Shown in pieces: positions 1 through 8,586 of a DNA stretch of 64,000 nucleotides. The notes beneath the pieces were generated by a model. That model did no database searches and was not told the DNA's origin. It saw nothing but the letters and a program-made list of their open reading frames with translations. The DNA comes from Streptomyces violaceusniger Tu 4113 (GTDB taxonomy: Bacteria; Actinomycetota; Actinomycetes; Streptomycetales; Streptomycetaceae): positions 7,998,001 through 8,062,000 of the forward strand of contig NC_015957.1 in assembly GCF_000147815.2 (NCBI RefSeq). Reading direction: 5' to 3'. Both the position numbers and the translations under genes were made by a program. Positions within the stretch are counted from its first letter, which is position 1. Every line of letters starts with the position of its first letter.

Positions 1-852
1 GGCGCGGGCGTAGGTGAGCAGCAGGGGTGCGTTGCCGCCGAACACCCGCAGATCGATGAACGGCTCCGCCACCCGCAGTTCCCGCACCGCGAACCCGGCC
101 GCCGCCACCGCCATCAGCACGGGCAGATACCAGCGGTCGGCCCGGGGCTCCATCAGGAAGAGCAGCAGCGAGACGAGCATCGCGGCGAACAGCGCCATGC
201 CCGGCAGGTCCAGCCGGATCTCCTTCGCCGCGCGCGCCTCCCGGGGCGTCTTGGGCAGCCGCCGGGCGCCGAGGAGCAGACCGGCCACCGCGAGGGGGAT
301 GTTGACGGCGAACGTGGTGCGCCAGCCGCCCAGCCCGATGAGCAGTCCGCCCAGGGGTGGTCCGATGACCGCTACGGTCTGGCCGGTGACCGCGAGCGTG
401 GCGAGGATCCCGGCGGGGCTGTCCTGGCCGGTCCGCCGGGCCTCGCTGCGGATGAGGGACATCGCCGCCGGATAGCCCGCGCAGGTGCCGAACCCGAGCA
501 CCACCCGCGAGACGATCAGCGCCCCCAGGTTCGGGGCCAGCAGACCGATCAGCCCCGCGATCCCGGTCAGCGTCGCCCCGGCGAGGAAGAGGTGGCGCGG
601 CCCGTAGAGATCGATCAGCCGGCCCACGACCGGCTGGCCTATCGCGGTGGCCACATAGAGCGCGGAGACCAGCCAGGCCGTCTGTGACGGCGGCGCCCCG
701 AACGCGGCGCCGATCGGCACCAACGACACGGAGATGATGGAGGAGTTGACCGGGTTCAGGATCGAACCCAGCATCATCGGCGCGAGGAGCTTACGGTCGA
801 AGGATCCCCGCGCGGCGGTTTTGGTCTTGCGTCGGGTGAGCCGCTCGATCAT
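1..852 (-). CDS. MFS drug-efflux transporter, DHA2-like, 3' end cut by window edge
   Basis: Translating the minus strand from the ATG at 852 gives an open frame running off the window after 284 codons. It starts MIERLTRRKT and then shows a series of hydrophobic segments. The early segment GSILNPVNSSII and the loop GRLIDLYGPRH resemble the first helix and motif A of 14-helix DHA2 (EmrB/QacA-like) proton-driven exporters in the plasma membrane. The start ATG overlaps the TGA of the upstream MarR gene as ATGA, so the two are one transcription unit, the usual layout of a repressor with the pump it controls. The substrate cannot be read from the sequence. Roughly 40% of the protein should lie outside the window. 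Confidence 0.88.
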   Translation of the reverse strand, partial: MIERLTRRKTKTAARGSFDRKLLAPMMLGSILNPVNSSIISVSLVPIGAAFGAPPSQTAWLVSALYVATAIGQPVVGRLIDLYGPRHLFLAGATLTGIAGLIGLLAPNLGALIVSRVVLGFGTCAGYPAAMSLIRSEARRTGQDSPAGILATLAVTGQTVAVIGPPLGGLLIGLGGWRTTFAVNIPLAVAGLLLGARRLPKTPREARAAKEIRLDLPGMALFAAMLVSLLLFLMEPRADRWYLPVLMAVAAAGFAVRELRVAEPFIDLRVFGGNAPLLLTYARA

Positions 853-1298
853 GCGCGGCTGAGCCGGTCCAGCAGGGCCAGCGCCTCGAGGATGGTCTCC
901 CGTTCCGCTTCCGTATAGCCGGTCTCCAGGGCTTGGGCGAGCCATTCCTCGCCCGCCCGCCGCTTGTCGTCCAGGTACGCGCTGCCGGTGTCGCTCGTCG
1001 AGACCAACTGCCGCCGCCCGTCATGGGGATCGGGGCGCCGCTGGATCAGCCCGTGCTCCTCCAGCACGGCGAGCGTGGCCGCCATCGACTGCGGCCGTAC
1101 GCGCTCGGCCGCCGCCAGGGCGCTGGCCGAGGCGGGGCCCTCCTTGCTGAGCCTGCTGAGCACGGACGTCTGCGAGGGGGTGAGTTCCTCGTTGTCGTAC
1201 GTCTCCTTGATCCGCCGCCGCAGCCGGCCGATCACCACACGGATCTCATGCGCGGCGCGCACGGCGGACGCGGACATGCCGCCAGGGGTCTCTGCCAT
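849..1298 (-). CDS. MarR-family transcriptional regulator
   Basis: About 149 residues starting MAETPGGM. A winged-helix region around residues 45-110 (LTPSQTSVLSRL, then MAATLAVLEEHGLI and the basic wing RRPDPHDGRRQ) is characteristic of MarR dimers. The frame stays open upstream to 1340, but that extension runs into a near-perfect palindrome at 1323-1354, so I prefer the ATG at 1298; an ATG at 1277 is also possible. The stop overlaps the start of the MFS exporter. It probably represses itself and the exporter from the palindrome, with release by a small ligand. This is inference from family and layout. Confidence 0.88.
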   Translation of the reverse strand: MAETPGGMSASAVRAAHEIRVVIGRLRRRIKETYDNEELTPSQTSVLSRLSKEGPASASALAAAERVRPQSMAATLAVLEEHGLIQRRPDPHDGRRQLVSTSDTGSAYLDDKRRAGEEWLAQALETGYTEAERETILEALALLDRLSRA

Positions 1299-1322
1299 GC
1301 CCCTCACGGTAATTTCTTCAGT

Positions 1323-1354
1323 CCAGCCTGTCCAGTTCAAACTGAACAGGCTGG
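1323..1354. promoter_or_regulatory. 32-bp near-perfect palindrome, candidate MarR operator
   Basis: The arms CCAGCCTGT..CAGTT and AACTG..ACAGGCTGG pair around a two-base centre at 1338-1339, with only two internal mismatched pairs plus the centre. It sits 25-56 bases upstream of the preferred marR start. The size and position fit autoregulation by the MarR protein. Confidence 0.6.
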
Positions 1355-1643
1355 GCTGTTTAGCTAGGCGCTTGCGGGTGCGCGTGCGGTGAACCGTACG
1401 AACTCGGGCCTGTGTGAGCCCGGCACGCTCCCGTCATAACGCGTTATTTAATAGTCAACTAAACAACTAGTTTCAGAACGCTTGGCGCCAGCACATTCCT
1501 GGCGTGCCCGGAAGCGGCCGCAGCCGCAAATGCCGGGCAGGGCGCGTCCCCGCAAACGGCTGAGAGAGCAGACCGGCCAGCGCCGGGGCGTCAAGTCCGG
1601 CCGCGAGTGCCTCAGTAGCGATCAAAGGCGGAACTCACGGAGG
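1355..1643. other. Gene-free stretch with a perfect 12-bp palindrome
   Basis: No convincing coding sequence. A perfect palindrome ATAACGCGTTAT lies at 1436-1447, next to an AT-rich stretch that contains TTGACT on the minus strand (1453-1458), a candidate -35 element for the marR-MFS unit. The -10 is not clear. AGTTG is repeated directly nearby on the minus strand. Confidence 0.4.
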
Positions 1644-1780
1644 TCAGTTTCCGGCGCCGAGATTGCGGGACGCGATCAGCTGGTTGGTCAGCTCAACCGT
1701 GGCCAGATACCAGCAGAAGATCCAGTCGAGGAACGCCTCGTCGTACTCGCTGCGCTGGTCGGCCTGCCGGGGGCGCAGAT
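1644..1780 (-). pseudogene. 3' fragment of an unrecognised gene
   Basis: The minus strand encodes about 45 residues ending in a TGA at 1644-1646. They read like genuine protein (EYDEAFLDWIFCWYLATVEL, then TNQLIA). A stop lies just upstream near 1832 and no start codon is available, so only the C-terminus survives. I do not recognise the family. It sits back to back with the truncated DUF6000 gene, so both may mark edges of the same rearrangement. Confidence 0.4.
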
Positions 1781-1827
1781 CGAAGCCGTTGCTGGTCGGG
1801 CGGCCTCGTCCACGACAGGATGCCGCT

Positions 1828-2376
1828 ATGCGTCACGCTGACGAAGAGTCCGAGCTGCCCAAGTTGATCCGCCGCTACGTCACGCCCGATCGGCGGTACC
1901 TCAAGCTCGGTGGCAGCCTTCTCGGCATGCGTGGGCGCGAACGCGGCAAGTTCACGCGAAAGCTGGGCGAGGCCGCCAGCCAGATCGGCCCCCGTGAACT
2001 GGGCATTCTGCTCGATAGAGGGTGGCGCGAGCGCAAGACGGCAGCCTGGCTCATCACCGTTGCCGGCAGGACCGAGTTCCGCGGACGCCTCGGCGAACTC
2101 CTGCTCGCCAGCGAAGGGCCCTACGCAGGGCAGGCCTACTGTGTCGCCCTCGCCACCTTCGGCACCTCTGCCGACGCCGACCTCCTGGTCGCTTACCTCG
2201 ACCGCTACCTGCCCCGCCCCGACCTCTACTACGACCAGGCAGCCGCCCTCGGCACACTCCTGTTGCTCGACGCCAGGCTCGGTGCCGGCCAGGCGGCCCG
2301 GTTCCTCACCCCAGAGGGCCTCTCTGGTGATGGACGAACTCGACGAGGCGCTCGCCGACCTGGAGGAGACGCTTAA
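1828..2376 (+). pseudogene. DUF6000-family gene, 3' truncated at a Tn3 junction
   Basis: From the ATG at 1828 the product begins MRHADEESELPKLIRRYV. It continues with motifs I associate with Streptomyces DUF6000 proteins: GWRERKTAAWLI near residue 70, AYCVALATFGT near residue 110 and YLDRYLPRPDLYYDQA near residue 130. The similarity ends at about 2322 (RFLTPEGL). The last 18 codons are a nonsense tail in the wrong frame of a Tn3 transposase fragment. Family members as I recall them continue for several tens of residues beyond this point. The function of DUF6000 is unknown. A truncated product could still be made. Confidence 0.65.
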
Positions 2377-2743
2377 GCGCGGCGACGGGCCGGTCCGCCT
2401 GAACGACGACGGGGAGCTGGTCATCTCGCCGCTGACCGCGGAGGACATCCCGTCGGAGGCCGAGGAGCTGCACGGCGAGCTGGAGCGGATGCTGCCGAAC
2501 GTGCCGATCGCCTCGCTGCTGATGGACCGGCACACCGGTTTCCTGGACTGCTTCACCCACGCTGGCGGCAAGCAGGCCCGCTCACCGCAGCTGAAAAGGG
2601 ATCTGATCGCCTGCCTGATCGGGCTCTCCACGAACATGGGGCTGCACGGGATGGCCGCCTCGTGCGGCATCCCGTACGACGTGCTGGCGGCGCCGGACGG
2701 ACCAAGACGCGGGGCAGGGCCATCCGGGCAACGTCAGGTATAG
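2330..2743 (+). mobile_element. Tn3-family transposase fragment
   Basis: Starting at the ATG at 2330, in a different frame from the DUF6000 relic, about 120 residues resemble the central part of Tn3-family DDE transposases. They include VPIASLLMDRHTGFLDCFTH followed, after a basic stretch, by LIGLSTNMGLHGMAASCGI. That matches the conserved 'TGF..F.H' and 'TN.GL..MA' region of the family. Homology stops near 2690; the remaining codons look random. The N-terminal half and the catalytic C-terminus are absent and no inverted repeats were found, so this is an immobile remnant that probably truncated the DUF6000 gene. Confidence 0.7.
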
Positions 2744-2877
2744 GCGACGGGCCCGTCCGGCCGCAGGTTCGCGGGGCGGGGCGGGCCCGGGAGGAACGGC
2801 TCGGGTGGCGGGCTCAGCTGCCCTGGTTGAGACGGCGCATCTCCGGGAAGTCAGCGGACGGTGGCCTTGCGCGGACG

Positions 2878-3606
2878 TCAGCGGCTCTGCTCCAGCACCC
2901 GGACCAGTTTGTTGGCGATGAGTTCGGAGGAGGCCGGGTTCTGTCCGGTGTGCAGGTTGCGATCGTCGACGACGTGGCCAAGCCAGGGCGCCCCTTCGTC
3001 GAAATCCGCACCCTTCTCCACCAGGCGGTCCTGGAGCAGCCACTTCGCCTTGGAGGCCAGGCCCACAGCCTCCTCCTCAGCATTGGTGAACGCGGTCATC
3101 AGATAGCCCCGGAACGGCCAGTCGCCGTTGGGACGCTTGGCGGGGAGCAGCGCAGCGGGCGCGTGGCACAGCAGCGCGAGCAGGCGCCCCGAATCCAGTC
3201 GACGCGTCAGCAGGTCCCCGGACGTCTCGTTGACGGCCAAGTCCTCCATGGGGCCGTGGCCGCCGGGATAGAAGATCACGTCGTAGATGCTCTCGTCCGC
3301 CGCCACGTCCTCCAGACGGGCAGGGCTCTCAAGGGGAGCGCCGATCGAGGCGAGATAGTCGGTCAGGGCGTCGACCTTGTCCTTGTCGCCGTCGTTGAAT
3401 TCCAGCATCAGGCTTGCCCGGTCCGCCGTCGGCGGAACGCCGCCCGGCGTCGAGATGGTGATGTCGTAGCCCGCATCACTGAGGATCCGGTGCGGTACGA
3501 CCAGCTCCTCGGCCCAGAAGCCCGTCGGGTGCCTTGTGCCGTCCTTGAGTGTCCAGTAGGAGGCTGCGGAGACGACGAACAGGGCATAGGACGGTGGCTT
3601 GGCCAT
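2878..3606 (-). CDS. DJ-1/PfpI superfamily protein (Hsp31-like)
   Basis: About 242 residues of the class I glutamine amidotransferase-like fold. The nucleophile elbow ALLCHAPAAL near residue 140, with Cys followed by His, and the upstream FYPGGHGPMEDL with its acidic residue match Hsp31/PfpI-type glyoxalase-III, chaperone or protease members. These act in the cytoplasm on methylglyoxal or glycated proteins; the exact activity is not determined here. I chose the ATG at 3606 because AAGGGA lies 6 bases upstream. An ATG at 3666 behind a GGGGAGG tract would add 20 low-complexity residues and is a real alternative. The frame stays open far upstream, but that sequence is not part of the protein. 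Confidence 0.85.
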   Translation of the reverse strand: MAKPPSYALFVVSAASYWTLKDGTRHPTGFWAEELVVPHRILSDAGYDITISTPGGVPPTADRASLMLEFNDGDKDKVDALTDYLASIGAPLESPARLEDVAADESIYDVIFYPGGHGPMEDLAVNETSGDLLTRRLDSGRLLALLCHAPAALLPAKRPNGDWPFRGYLMTAFTNAEEEAVGLASKAKWLLQDRLVEKGADFDEGAPWLGHVVDDRNLHTGQNPASSELIANKLVRVLEQSR

Positions 3607-3911
3607 GGCGCGTCCCTTCGCTGTGGCTGCGGTCGGGCCGCCGCGGCCGCCCGCCTTTCCATTCATAGCACCTCCCCCGCCGGCTCGCAGAAGCTGTTTC
3701 CGGAGCGCACCAGCTGCTGGGCGGAGGTGGAGTCTGCTCACCAGCGAGCAGAGCCTTATACTGCGGTTTCCGCACCTCGGACCACGGCGGTAGACCGCGG
3801 CGGTCGCCCCCCGTAACCGGTAGGCCGTCCCACGGGCCGGTGCCGCGCCACCGGACGCCACGGGACCGCCCGACAGGAACGGCACCGCTGTCACGAGCGG
3901 TACCACCACCG

Positions 3912-4185
3912 TCAGGGACCGGCCACCCTCGGCGATCTCTGTGGAATCCAGCCCGGTCAGTTCGGCGATGCGGTGGACGGGGATGCCGCCGGCCAGGGCC
4001 CGGCTGATGAGGCGTTCACGGTCGGCGTTGGTGTGCCGAAAGGCGCGCAACTGCACCTCGAGCTCGGCCGCGGGTGCAGGGGAGCAGGCGGCGCATACGC
4101 GGGCGGCTCCGAGTACCGCGTTCGTCGCGGGCCTGCCGCGCGCCGCGCCGGGCAGCGGCCTCAGCCTGCTGCCCCGGTCGGCGGC
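3912..4185 (-). pseudogene. Possible helix-turn-helix gene remnant
   Basis: The minus frame between the stop of the binding-protein gene (4186) and the DJ-1 gene encodes a protein-like segment. It contains VCAACSP, then RAFRHTNADRERLISRAL and VHRIAELTGLDSTEIA, the latter resembling a helix-turn-helix. The only in-frame candidate start I found is a GTG at 4056. There is no stop before the DJ-1 gene, and the sequence after about 3912 looks non-coding. It is probably a decayed small regulator, but it could be a real start-less reading of intergenic DNA. Confidence 0.3.
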
Positions 4186-5154
4186 TCAGCCTGCGGTCGG
4201 GACCGATGGTGGTTCCTCACCGAACCAGAGCCGGTACGACTTCGCATACTGGCCGTTGCGGCCCGCGTCAGCCAGCGCCGCGTTGATCTGCCGCAACAGC
4301 GCCGTATTGCCCTTCCGCACCGCGAACCGGGCCTGGTACGCCTTGCCGAACTCGGCGGTGACGTGCAGGTCCTGGTCCTTGTGCTCCGCCACGGCGTTCT
4401 TCGCCACCCCGTTGCCGATGACGACCGCGTCGACCTGCCCGGCGAGCAGCATGCTGACCACTGCCTCGGGGACCTCGATGCGCTTCACCACGATCTTCTT
4501 GCTGTGCTTGGTGTTGTAGGTGTCCAGATCGTCCGGAAGTCCGGACGAGGTCGTCGTGCCGACCTGCTTGCCGGCCAGCTGGTCGAGCGAGGTGTAGCGC
4601 TTGTCGCCCTTGACGAGGATCGCCGTCTTCTTCGTGAAGTAGGGGACACTGAACGACATCTGAGGAAACGCCGACGGCGAGTCCGGCGAGATGCCGCCGA
4701 CCACGTCACACGCCTTCCTGTTCAGCACGGTCCCGTCGAGCACCTGGTCGATCGGGAGGGTGCTGTCGAACTCGGGCGGGATGCTGATCCGGTCACCGAT
4801 CCGCGAGAGCATCTCGACGTCGAAGCCCTTGATACGGCCGATCTCGCTGCCGTCGACGCTCTGCGAGGTGTCGGTGGTCTCAAGGAAGGGCGCCTGGGCC
4901 GGCCCCCTGCAGACCGTCAGCCGGCCCTTGTGAGCCAGCGCCAGCTCGGTGCCCACCGGCATCTTCGCCATCGGGCGAGCGGGCGACGCCGAAACCGAGG
5001 GGGACGCCGTCGACGCGGCCGGGCTGTGGCTCTTTCCCGTGCCATCCCCGCCCGCAGAGCCTCCCGAGCCACCGTCCGAACCGCCTCCGCAGGCGCTGAC
5101 GAGGAGCAAGGACCCCGCCGTCAGCACACTCCCCGCGATCGTCCGTGCTTTCAT
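4186..5154 (-). CDS. ABC transporter substrate-binding lipoprotein, amino-acid type
   Basis: 322 residues. The N-terminus carries a lipoprotein signal (LLLVSAC, lipidated Cys22) and then a Gly/Ser/Ala-rich linker to about residue 60. The rest is a type-3 periplasmic-binding fold of the glutamate/polar-amino-acid family: RLTVCRG, IKGFDVEMLSRIG, KTAILVKGDKRY, GTTTSSGLPDDL and a final segment near WFGEEPP. It would be anchored outside the membrane and pass its ligand to a permease. No permease or ATPase gene lies beside it, so it is an orphan here and may share a transporter encoded elsewhere. GGAGG lies 7 bases before the ATG. Confidence 0.88.
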   Translation of the reverse strand: MKARTIAGSVLTAGSLLLVSACGGGSDGGSGGSAGGDGTGKSHSPAASTASPSVSASPARPMAKMPVGTELALAHKGRLTVCRGPAQAPFLETTDTSQSVDGSEIGRIKGFDVEMLSRIGDRISIPPEFDSTLPIDQVLDGTVLNRKACDVVGGISPDSPSAFPQMSFSVPYFTKKTAILVKGDKRYTSLDQLAGKQVGTTTSSGLPDDLDTYNTKHSKKIVVKRIEVPEAVVSMLLAGQVDAVVIGNGVAKNAVAEHKDQDLHVTAEFGKAYQARFAVRKGNTALLRQINAALADAGRNGQYAKSYRLWFGEEPPSVPTAG

Positions 5155-5225
5155 CTTCGTACCTCCAAGGCATTTGCGTGCACCCCCCGGGAACCTCCCG
5201 GAGCGGTTCAGGGGCCTATCCGCAC

Positions 5226-5655
5226 AGCACTGAATGACGGACCACGTGTCCGCCGCGGGCCGTCTTGTACGTGACCTTCGTATCGGCGCCCGTCTCCTTC
5301 AGGTCTTGATGACCTTCGAGGGAGCCACGGTGGGGGCCGTCGCCGTGCGGGGCCATCCGAGCGGCCGTGACCGCCTTGACCGAGGCCATGCCATTGCGCT
5401 CGCCACAGGGAATCCGGACGAGGCCGCCGGCCGGGTCGCAGGTGAGCCGAGGTTGTGCTCCATGCCGAGCTCGGCGGCGTTCTCGACCTGTTCGGGGAGC
5501 CGCCCAGGACCTCGGCGAGGCCGCCGGCGCCCATGGAGCAGGCGGAGCCGACCTCGCCCCGGCAGCCGGCCTCGGCACCGGAGATGGAAGCATTCCCTGA
5601 CGAACATGCCGATCGCGCCCGCCGCGAGGAGGAACCGGACCCCCCCTCCTCATCG
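5226..5655 (-). pseudogene. L-serine dehydratase (SdaA) C-terminal relic with several frameshifts
   Basis: Pieces of the SdaA C-terminal domain appear in order on the minus strand but in changing frames: [73 protein letters not shown] and LKETGADTK. In intact SdaA these are continuous and supply iron-sulfur-binding cysteines and the serine site. At least four frame changes are needed to read them, and the N-terminal beta domain is missing. The enzyme cannot be made from this copy. Nothing around it suggests a serine-catabolic operon. Confidence 0.8.
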
Positions 5656-5766
5656 GCACGCGGACCACCACACTCCCGGCAATCGGTCCTCACATGAGAG
5701 CCCGAAACGAGAAGGGCGCCCCGCGCGGCTCCGGCCCGGCGTCCAGTCGACGCGGCCCGCGGCCCG

Positions 5767-6318
5767 TCAGCTCGTGATCGTGATACGGGCCAGCTGCGCG
5801 GTCTGTTCCAGCGCGGCGCAGAACCGGGCCTGCTCCTCCACGTGGTCGTAGGCATCTATCACGGCCTTGTCGCCGGTGCGGGTCCTGACGTGGTAGCCCT
5901 TGAGGTTGTCGGCCTTCACATCGAGAAGCTTGACCTCCCGGCCCACCCGCCGCCTCGTGAGCGCGGCAATGTCCCCCCAGGGCAGTACCAGCAACTTGTC
6001 CCCCTTGTATCTCACCAAGCCGCCATCGAAGACGTACCAGCTCTGCGGCTGCCGGATCAGCGTCCTCACGCCGATCACCGGCGCGACGAAGCCGTAGGCC
6101 AGCACGGCCAGCGGGACGATGATGAGGAACCTCAGGCCGGTCGTCCCAACGACCCACATCAGCAATCCACTCAGGGGCAGGGCAGCCAGACCCGTGAGGA
6201 TCAGCCCCCGGGCCAGGGAGACGGGGCGCCCCGGGACCTCCCGGGCTGCGATCTCGCGGCCCAGCCCCCGTTCCTGCGCGGCGGCGGCCACTCGCGGCCG
6301 GACCAGGTCTGTTGACAT
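5767..6318 (-). CDS. Membrane protein with two helices, DUF6585-like
   Basis: 183 residues. A polar N-terminus (about 35 residues, [18 protein letters not shown]) is followed by two adjacent hydrophobic segments, [19 protein letters not shown] and [20 protein letters not shown] soluble C-terminus then contains [16 protein letters not shown] and [12 protein letters not shown]. That arrangement resembles DUF6585 proteins of Streptomyces; the assignment is from memory. The function is unknown. AAGGAG lies 10 bases before the ATG. The gene stands alone between pseudogene sequence and an empty stretch. Confidence 0.65.
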   Translation of the reverse strand: MSTDLVRPRVAAAAQERGLGREIAAREVPGRPVSLARGLILTGLAALPLSGLLMWVVGTTGLRFLIIVPLAVLAYGFVAPVIGVRTLIRQPQSWYVFDGGLVRYKGDKLLVLPWGDIAALTRRRVGREVKLLDVKADNLKGYHVRTRTGDKAVIDAYDHVEEQARFCAALEQTAQLARITITS

Positions 6319-6716
6319 TGGGTCATTTCTCCTTGGAACACGGTCATTTGTCGTGCCACTGATGCGGCGTCGAAGGTCAGGCGATGGTCGGCCTGGCGAC
6401 CACCCCCCTGGGGCACAGGCCCTGGGGGCGCTCCTCCGGGCTGACTCAATTTCTCCACGGCATCAGAGTTGTCGGTGCAGGGAACACCGTCACAGGGTGC
6501 AGCGGCGGTGCGGTGGCCCAGGGTCGCGGGCTTCCGGGCCACCGCAGCGTGCTTGCGTGCTGTTCCGATCTTGATCCGGGCCCTTGTCGCCACAGGTCCT
6601 CGCACAGATTTCGAGCGCGCGAACCACCCCGGGCCATGCTGCTGTCCACGGCTGCGAGACGCCTGCCCCGCTTCGCATGCCGTGGTGATCCTGACTCAGC
6701 GAGCATGTCGGGAACC
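6319..6716. other. 398-base stretch without a recognisable gene
   Basis: Short open frames exist on both strands but none has a ribosome site, a familiar motif or Streptomyces-like third-position bias that I can argue for. It presumably holds the promoter of the minus-strand membrane-protein gene at its left end. Confidence 0.4.
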
Positions 6717-7739
6717 TCAAGAGATGTCGTTGTCCGTCAGCGCCCTGCGGTTGACGATGGCCGCCGTCCCACTCGCCTTGTGCAGGTGCCGGTAATGGCT
6801 GGGAGCCATGCCGAAGGTGGCGAGGAATAGGCGGCTGAAATGGGCCTTGTCAGCAAAACCCCAGCCGGCGGCGATGGCCTGGATCGTGCGGTGGTTGTGG
6901 TGGGGGTCGGTCAGCTCTCGGTGGCAGTTCTCCAGTCGGCGTTGGCGTATCAAGCCGGCGACAGTCAGACCCTGCGTCTGGAAGAGGCGGTGCAGGTGAC
7001 GGGTGGAGATGTTGTGGGCGGCGGCGACCATAGCCGGGGTGAGGCCGGGCTTGCCGAGGTGCTGTTCGATGAACGCGCGGATGCGCAAAAGCAGGACGTG
7101 GTGATGGGTCTCGGGCGGCAGATGTCGTTCCGTGTCGAGATGGTGAGCGCACACGGCGGCCAGCAGGTCGATGGTGATGGTCGCCAACCGTGAGGTGTCC
7201 GCCACGGTGTACGAGGCTGCATCGGCGGCCATCTGCCTGAGGAAACCGGCCAGCAGCGCGCCCATGCCCTCGCGGCCGGACAACCGGGCGGCGGTCAGGG
7301 AGCGGATCTTGCCCTGCGGCAACGGGAGGAGTTGCCGGGGAAACTGCACCATGATGCCCTCCACGCTGCCCGTCGCCGCTGTTGCCCAGCCGTGCCAGGG
7401 CCGCGAGGTGTCGTAGAGCATCAGCTCGCCCGCAGAGCTTGTCGTGTCGAGGCCTGCCTGGACGAGCCGGTGGCCTCCGCGCAGGTTCAGCATGAGTTGG
7501 CAGACCTCGGGATCGGAGCGCCGGATCAGCTTCGCGGGTCGGTGCGTCTCCAGCGGCGGATACCTCAGCGCGGAGATCTGCACCAAGCCGAGGTCCAGCA
7601 GCCTCAGCTCCGCCTCGAAATGCGAGGCGTGATCACTGCCCAGTGTATTGGGGATCAGCGTGTCGGCCGTCAGACCGCACCAGTGGTCGAATCGTTCCGC
7701 CGCAGGCAAGTGGCTCGTAGAGAACTCTGTGACCAGCAC
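6717..7739 (-). CDS. AraC-family transcriptional regulator
   Basis: 340 residues from a GTG with AAGGAG 5 bases upstream. The N-terminal 200 residues resemble the AraC-binding-like (NphR/cupin) sensing domain (FDHWCGLTADTLIPN, ELMLYDTSRPW). The C-terminal 100 residues carry the two AraC helix-turn-helix units: LTPAMVAAAHNISTRHLHRL followed by QRRLENCHREL, then IQAIAAGWGFADKAHFSRLF and FGMAPSHYR. It would bind DNA in the cytoplasm in response to an unknown ligand. No obvious target operon adjoins it, and its upstream side is a decayed resistance gene. Confidence 0.9.
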   Translation of the reverse strand: MLVTEFSTSHLPAAERFDHWCGLTADTLIPNTLGSDHASHFEAELRLLDLGLVQISALRYPPLETHRPAKLIRRSDPEVCQLMLNLRGGHRLVQAGLDTTSSAGELMLYDTSRPWHGWATAATGSVEGIMVQFPRQLLPLPQGKIRSLTAARLSGREGMGALLAGFLRQMAADAASYTVADTSRLATITIDLLAAVCAHHLDTERHLPPETHHHVLLLRIRAFIEQHLGKPGLTPAMVAAAHNISTRHLHRLFQTQGLTVAGLIRQRRLENCHRELTDPHHNHRTIQAIAAGWGFADKAHFSRLFLATFGMAPSHYRHLHKASGTAAIVNRRALTDNDIS

Positions 7740-7755
7740 GTCGGCTCCTTCTCAG

Positions 7756-8223
7756 TCAGCATCCCGAACACCATTGTCGCCAGCATCGGATCCCGTCTCG
7801 TCCCTCAAAACCGCCGTCGCCAACCTCACCGAGGCTCCGCAGCCCCTGCGGCGCGGGAACGGACACCTGCCGCGCCTGGAGCTCGGCGAGGATGCCCATC
7901 GCGACGTCGTCGTCCTCGCCCGAGGCCGGCGTGCGGGCAGCGCCCAGCCGCTCCATGAGCATGGTGCTGCTCTCGGGATCGTGGTCGAGTAACCGCACCA
8001 TCCCCTTGCCGTTTCAGGCGCGCAGCCCGATCAGTGCGGCGGTGGTCTCCTCTCTGGGCATCTGGAGTTTCCGAACCGCGGGGGTGCCGTCCTTGCTCAG
8101 CACCGGCAGGACCAGCGAGGCTTCCCCGGATCCGGCCACGCCGTCCCGTTTCAGTTCCCAGCCGCCTGGGCCACCGGGCAAAAGACTGTCAACGGGGCAC
8201 CGATGCCCTTGGGGCAGGGACAT
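7756..8223 (-). pseudogene. APH(6)/hydroxyurea phosphotransferase-like gene with in-frame stop, 3' end lost
   Basis: Starting at the ATG at 8223 with GGAGG upstream, the frame reads WELKRDGVAGSGEASLVLPV and VRKLQMPREETTAALIGLRA. It then meets TGA at 8014-8016 and continues in the same frame with NGKGMVRLLDHDPE and MLMERLGAARTPASGEDDD. Family members as I remember them have a tryptophan where the TGA lies, consistent with TGG changing to TGA. After about 7830 (LRSLGEV) the frame is lost and the C-terminal half with the catalytic aspartates is missing. Intact relatives phosphorylate streptomycin or hydroxyurea; this copy should be inactive. Confidence 0.8.
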
Positions 8224-8346
8224 ACGGTCAGTGTCCTCCTGCTGTGAATGCCCTGATCTTCACCGCGCACATGCCCGCACCACGGCCGTCCCTCGCTGTG
8301 CTGGGCGTGACAAGCTGTGTCCACCATTCGAGTCCAGGAGGTCACC

Positions 8347-8586
8347 ATGACTGCAGAGTCTCAACCGCACGAGGGTTCTGAGCCGGCCGATGCCGAGAGC
8401 CCTTCCCTGGCGCCCGGCGATGACGGCCAGTACGACCTGAAGCGCAAGTTCCGGGAAGCTCTGGCGCGCAAGCGCGGCACGCAGACGGACGTCGCCGCAG
8501 GCGCCGCGAACACAACGTCGAAGGTCCACGGCGCTCACGGCCCGGCTGCGAGTCAGCGATCGTTCCGGCGCAAGAGCGGCGGCTGA
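8347..8586 (+). CDS. DUF5302 family protein
   Basis: 79 residues from the ATG at 8347, preceded by AGGAGG 6 bases upstream. It is very hydrophilic, with an acidic N-terminus, a basic middle ([14 protein letters not shown]) and the conserved ending [19 protein letters not shown], which is the signature I associate with actinobacterial DUF5302. The function is unknown; the small, charged, probably disordered product suggests a nucleic-acid or ribosome contact, but that is a guess. It appears intact despite lying among pseudogenes. Confidence 0.85.
   Translation: MTAESQPHEGSEPADAESPSLAPGDDGQYDLKRKFREALARKRGTQTDVAAGAANTTSKVHGAHGPAASQRSFRRKSGG

Noticed and set aside
2878..4056. 392-residue helix-turn-helix/DJ-1 fusion
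   Set aside because: The middle 90 residues look non-coding and a ribosome site supports an internal start for the DJ-1 protein.
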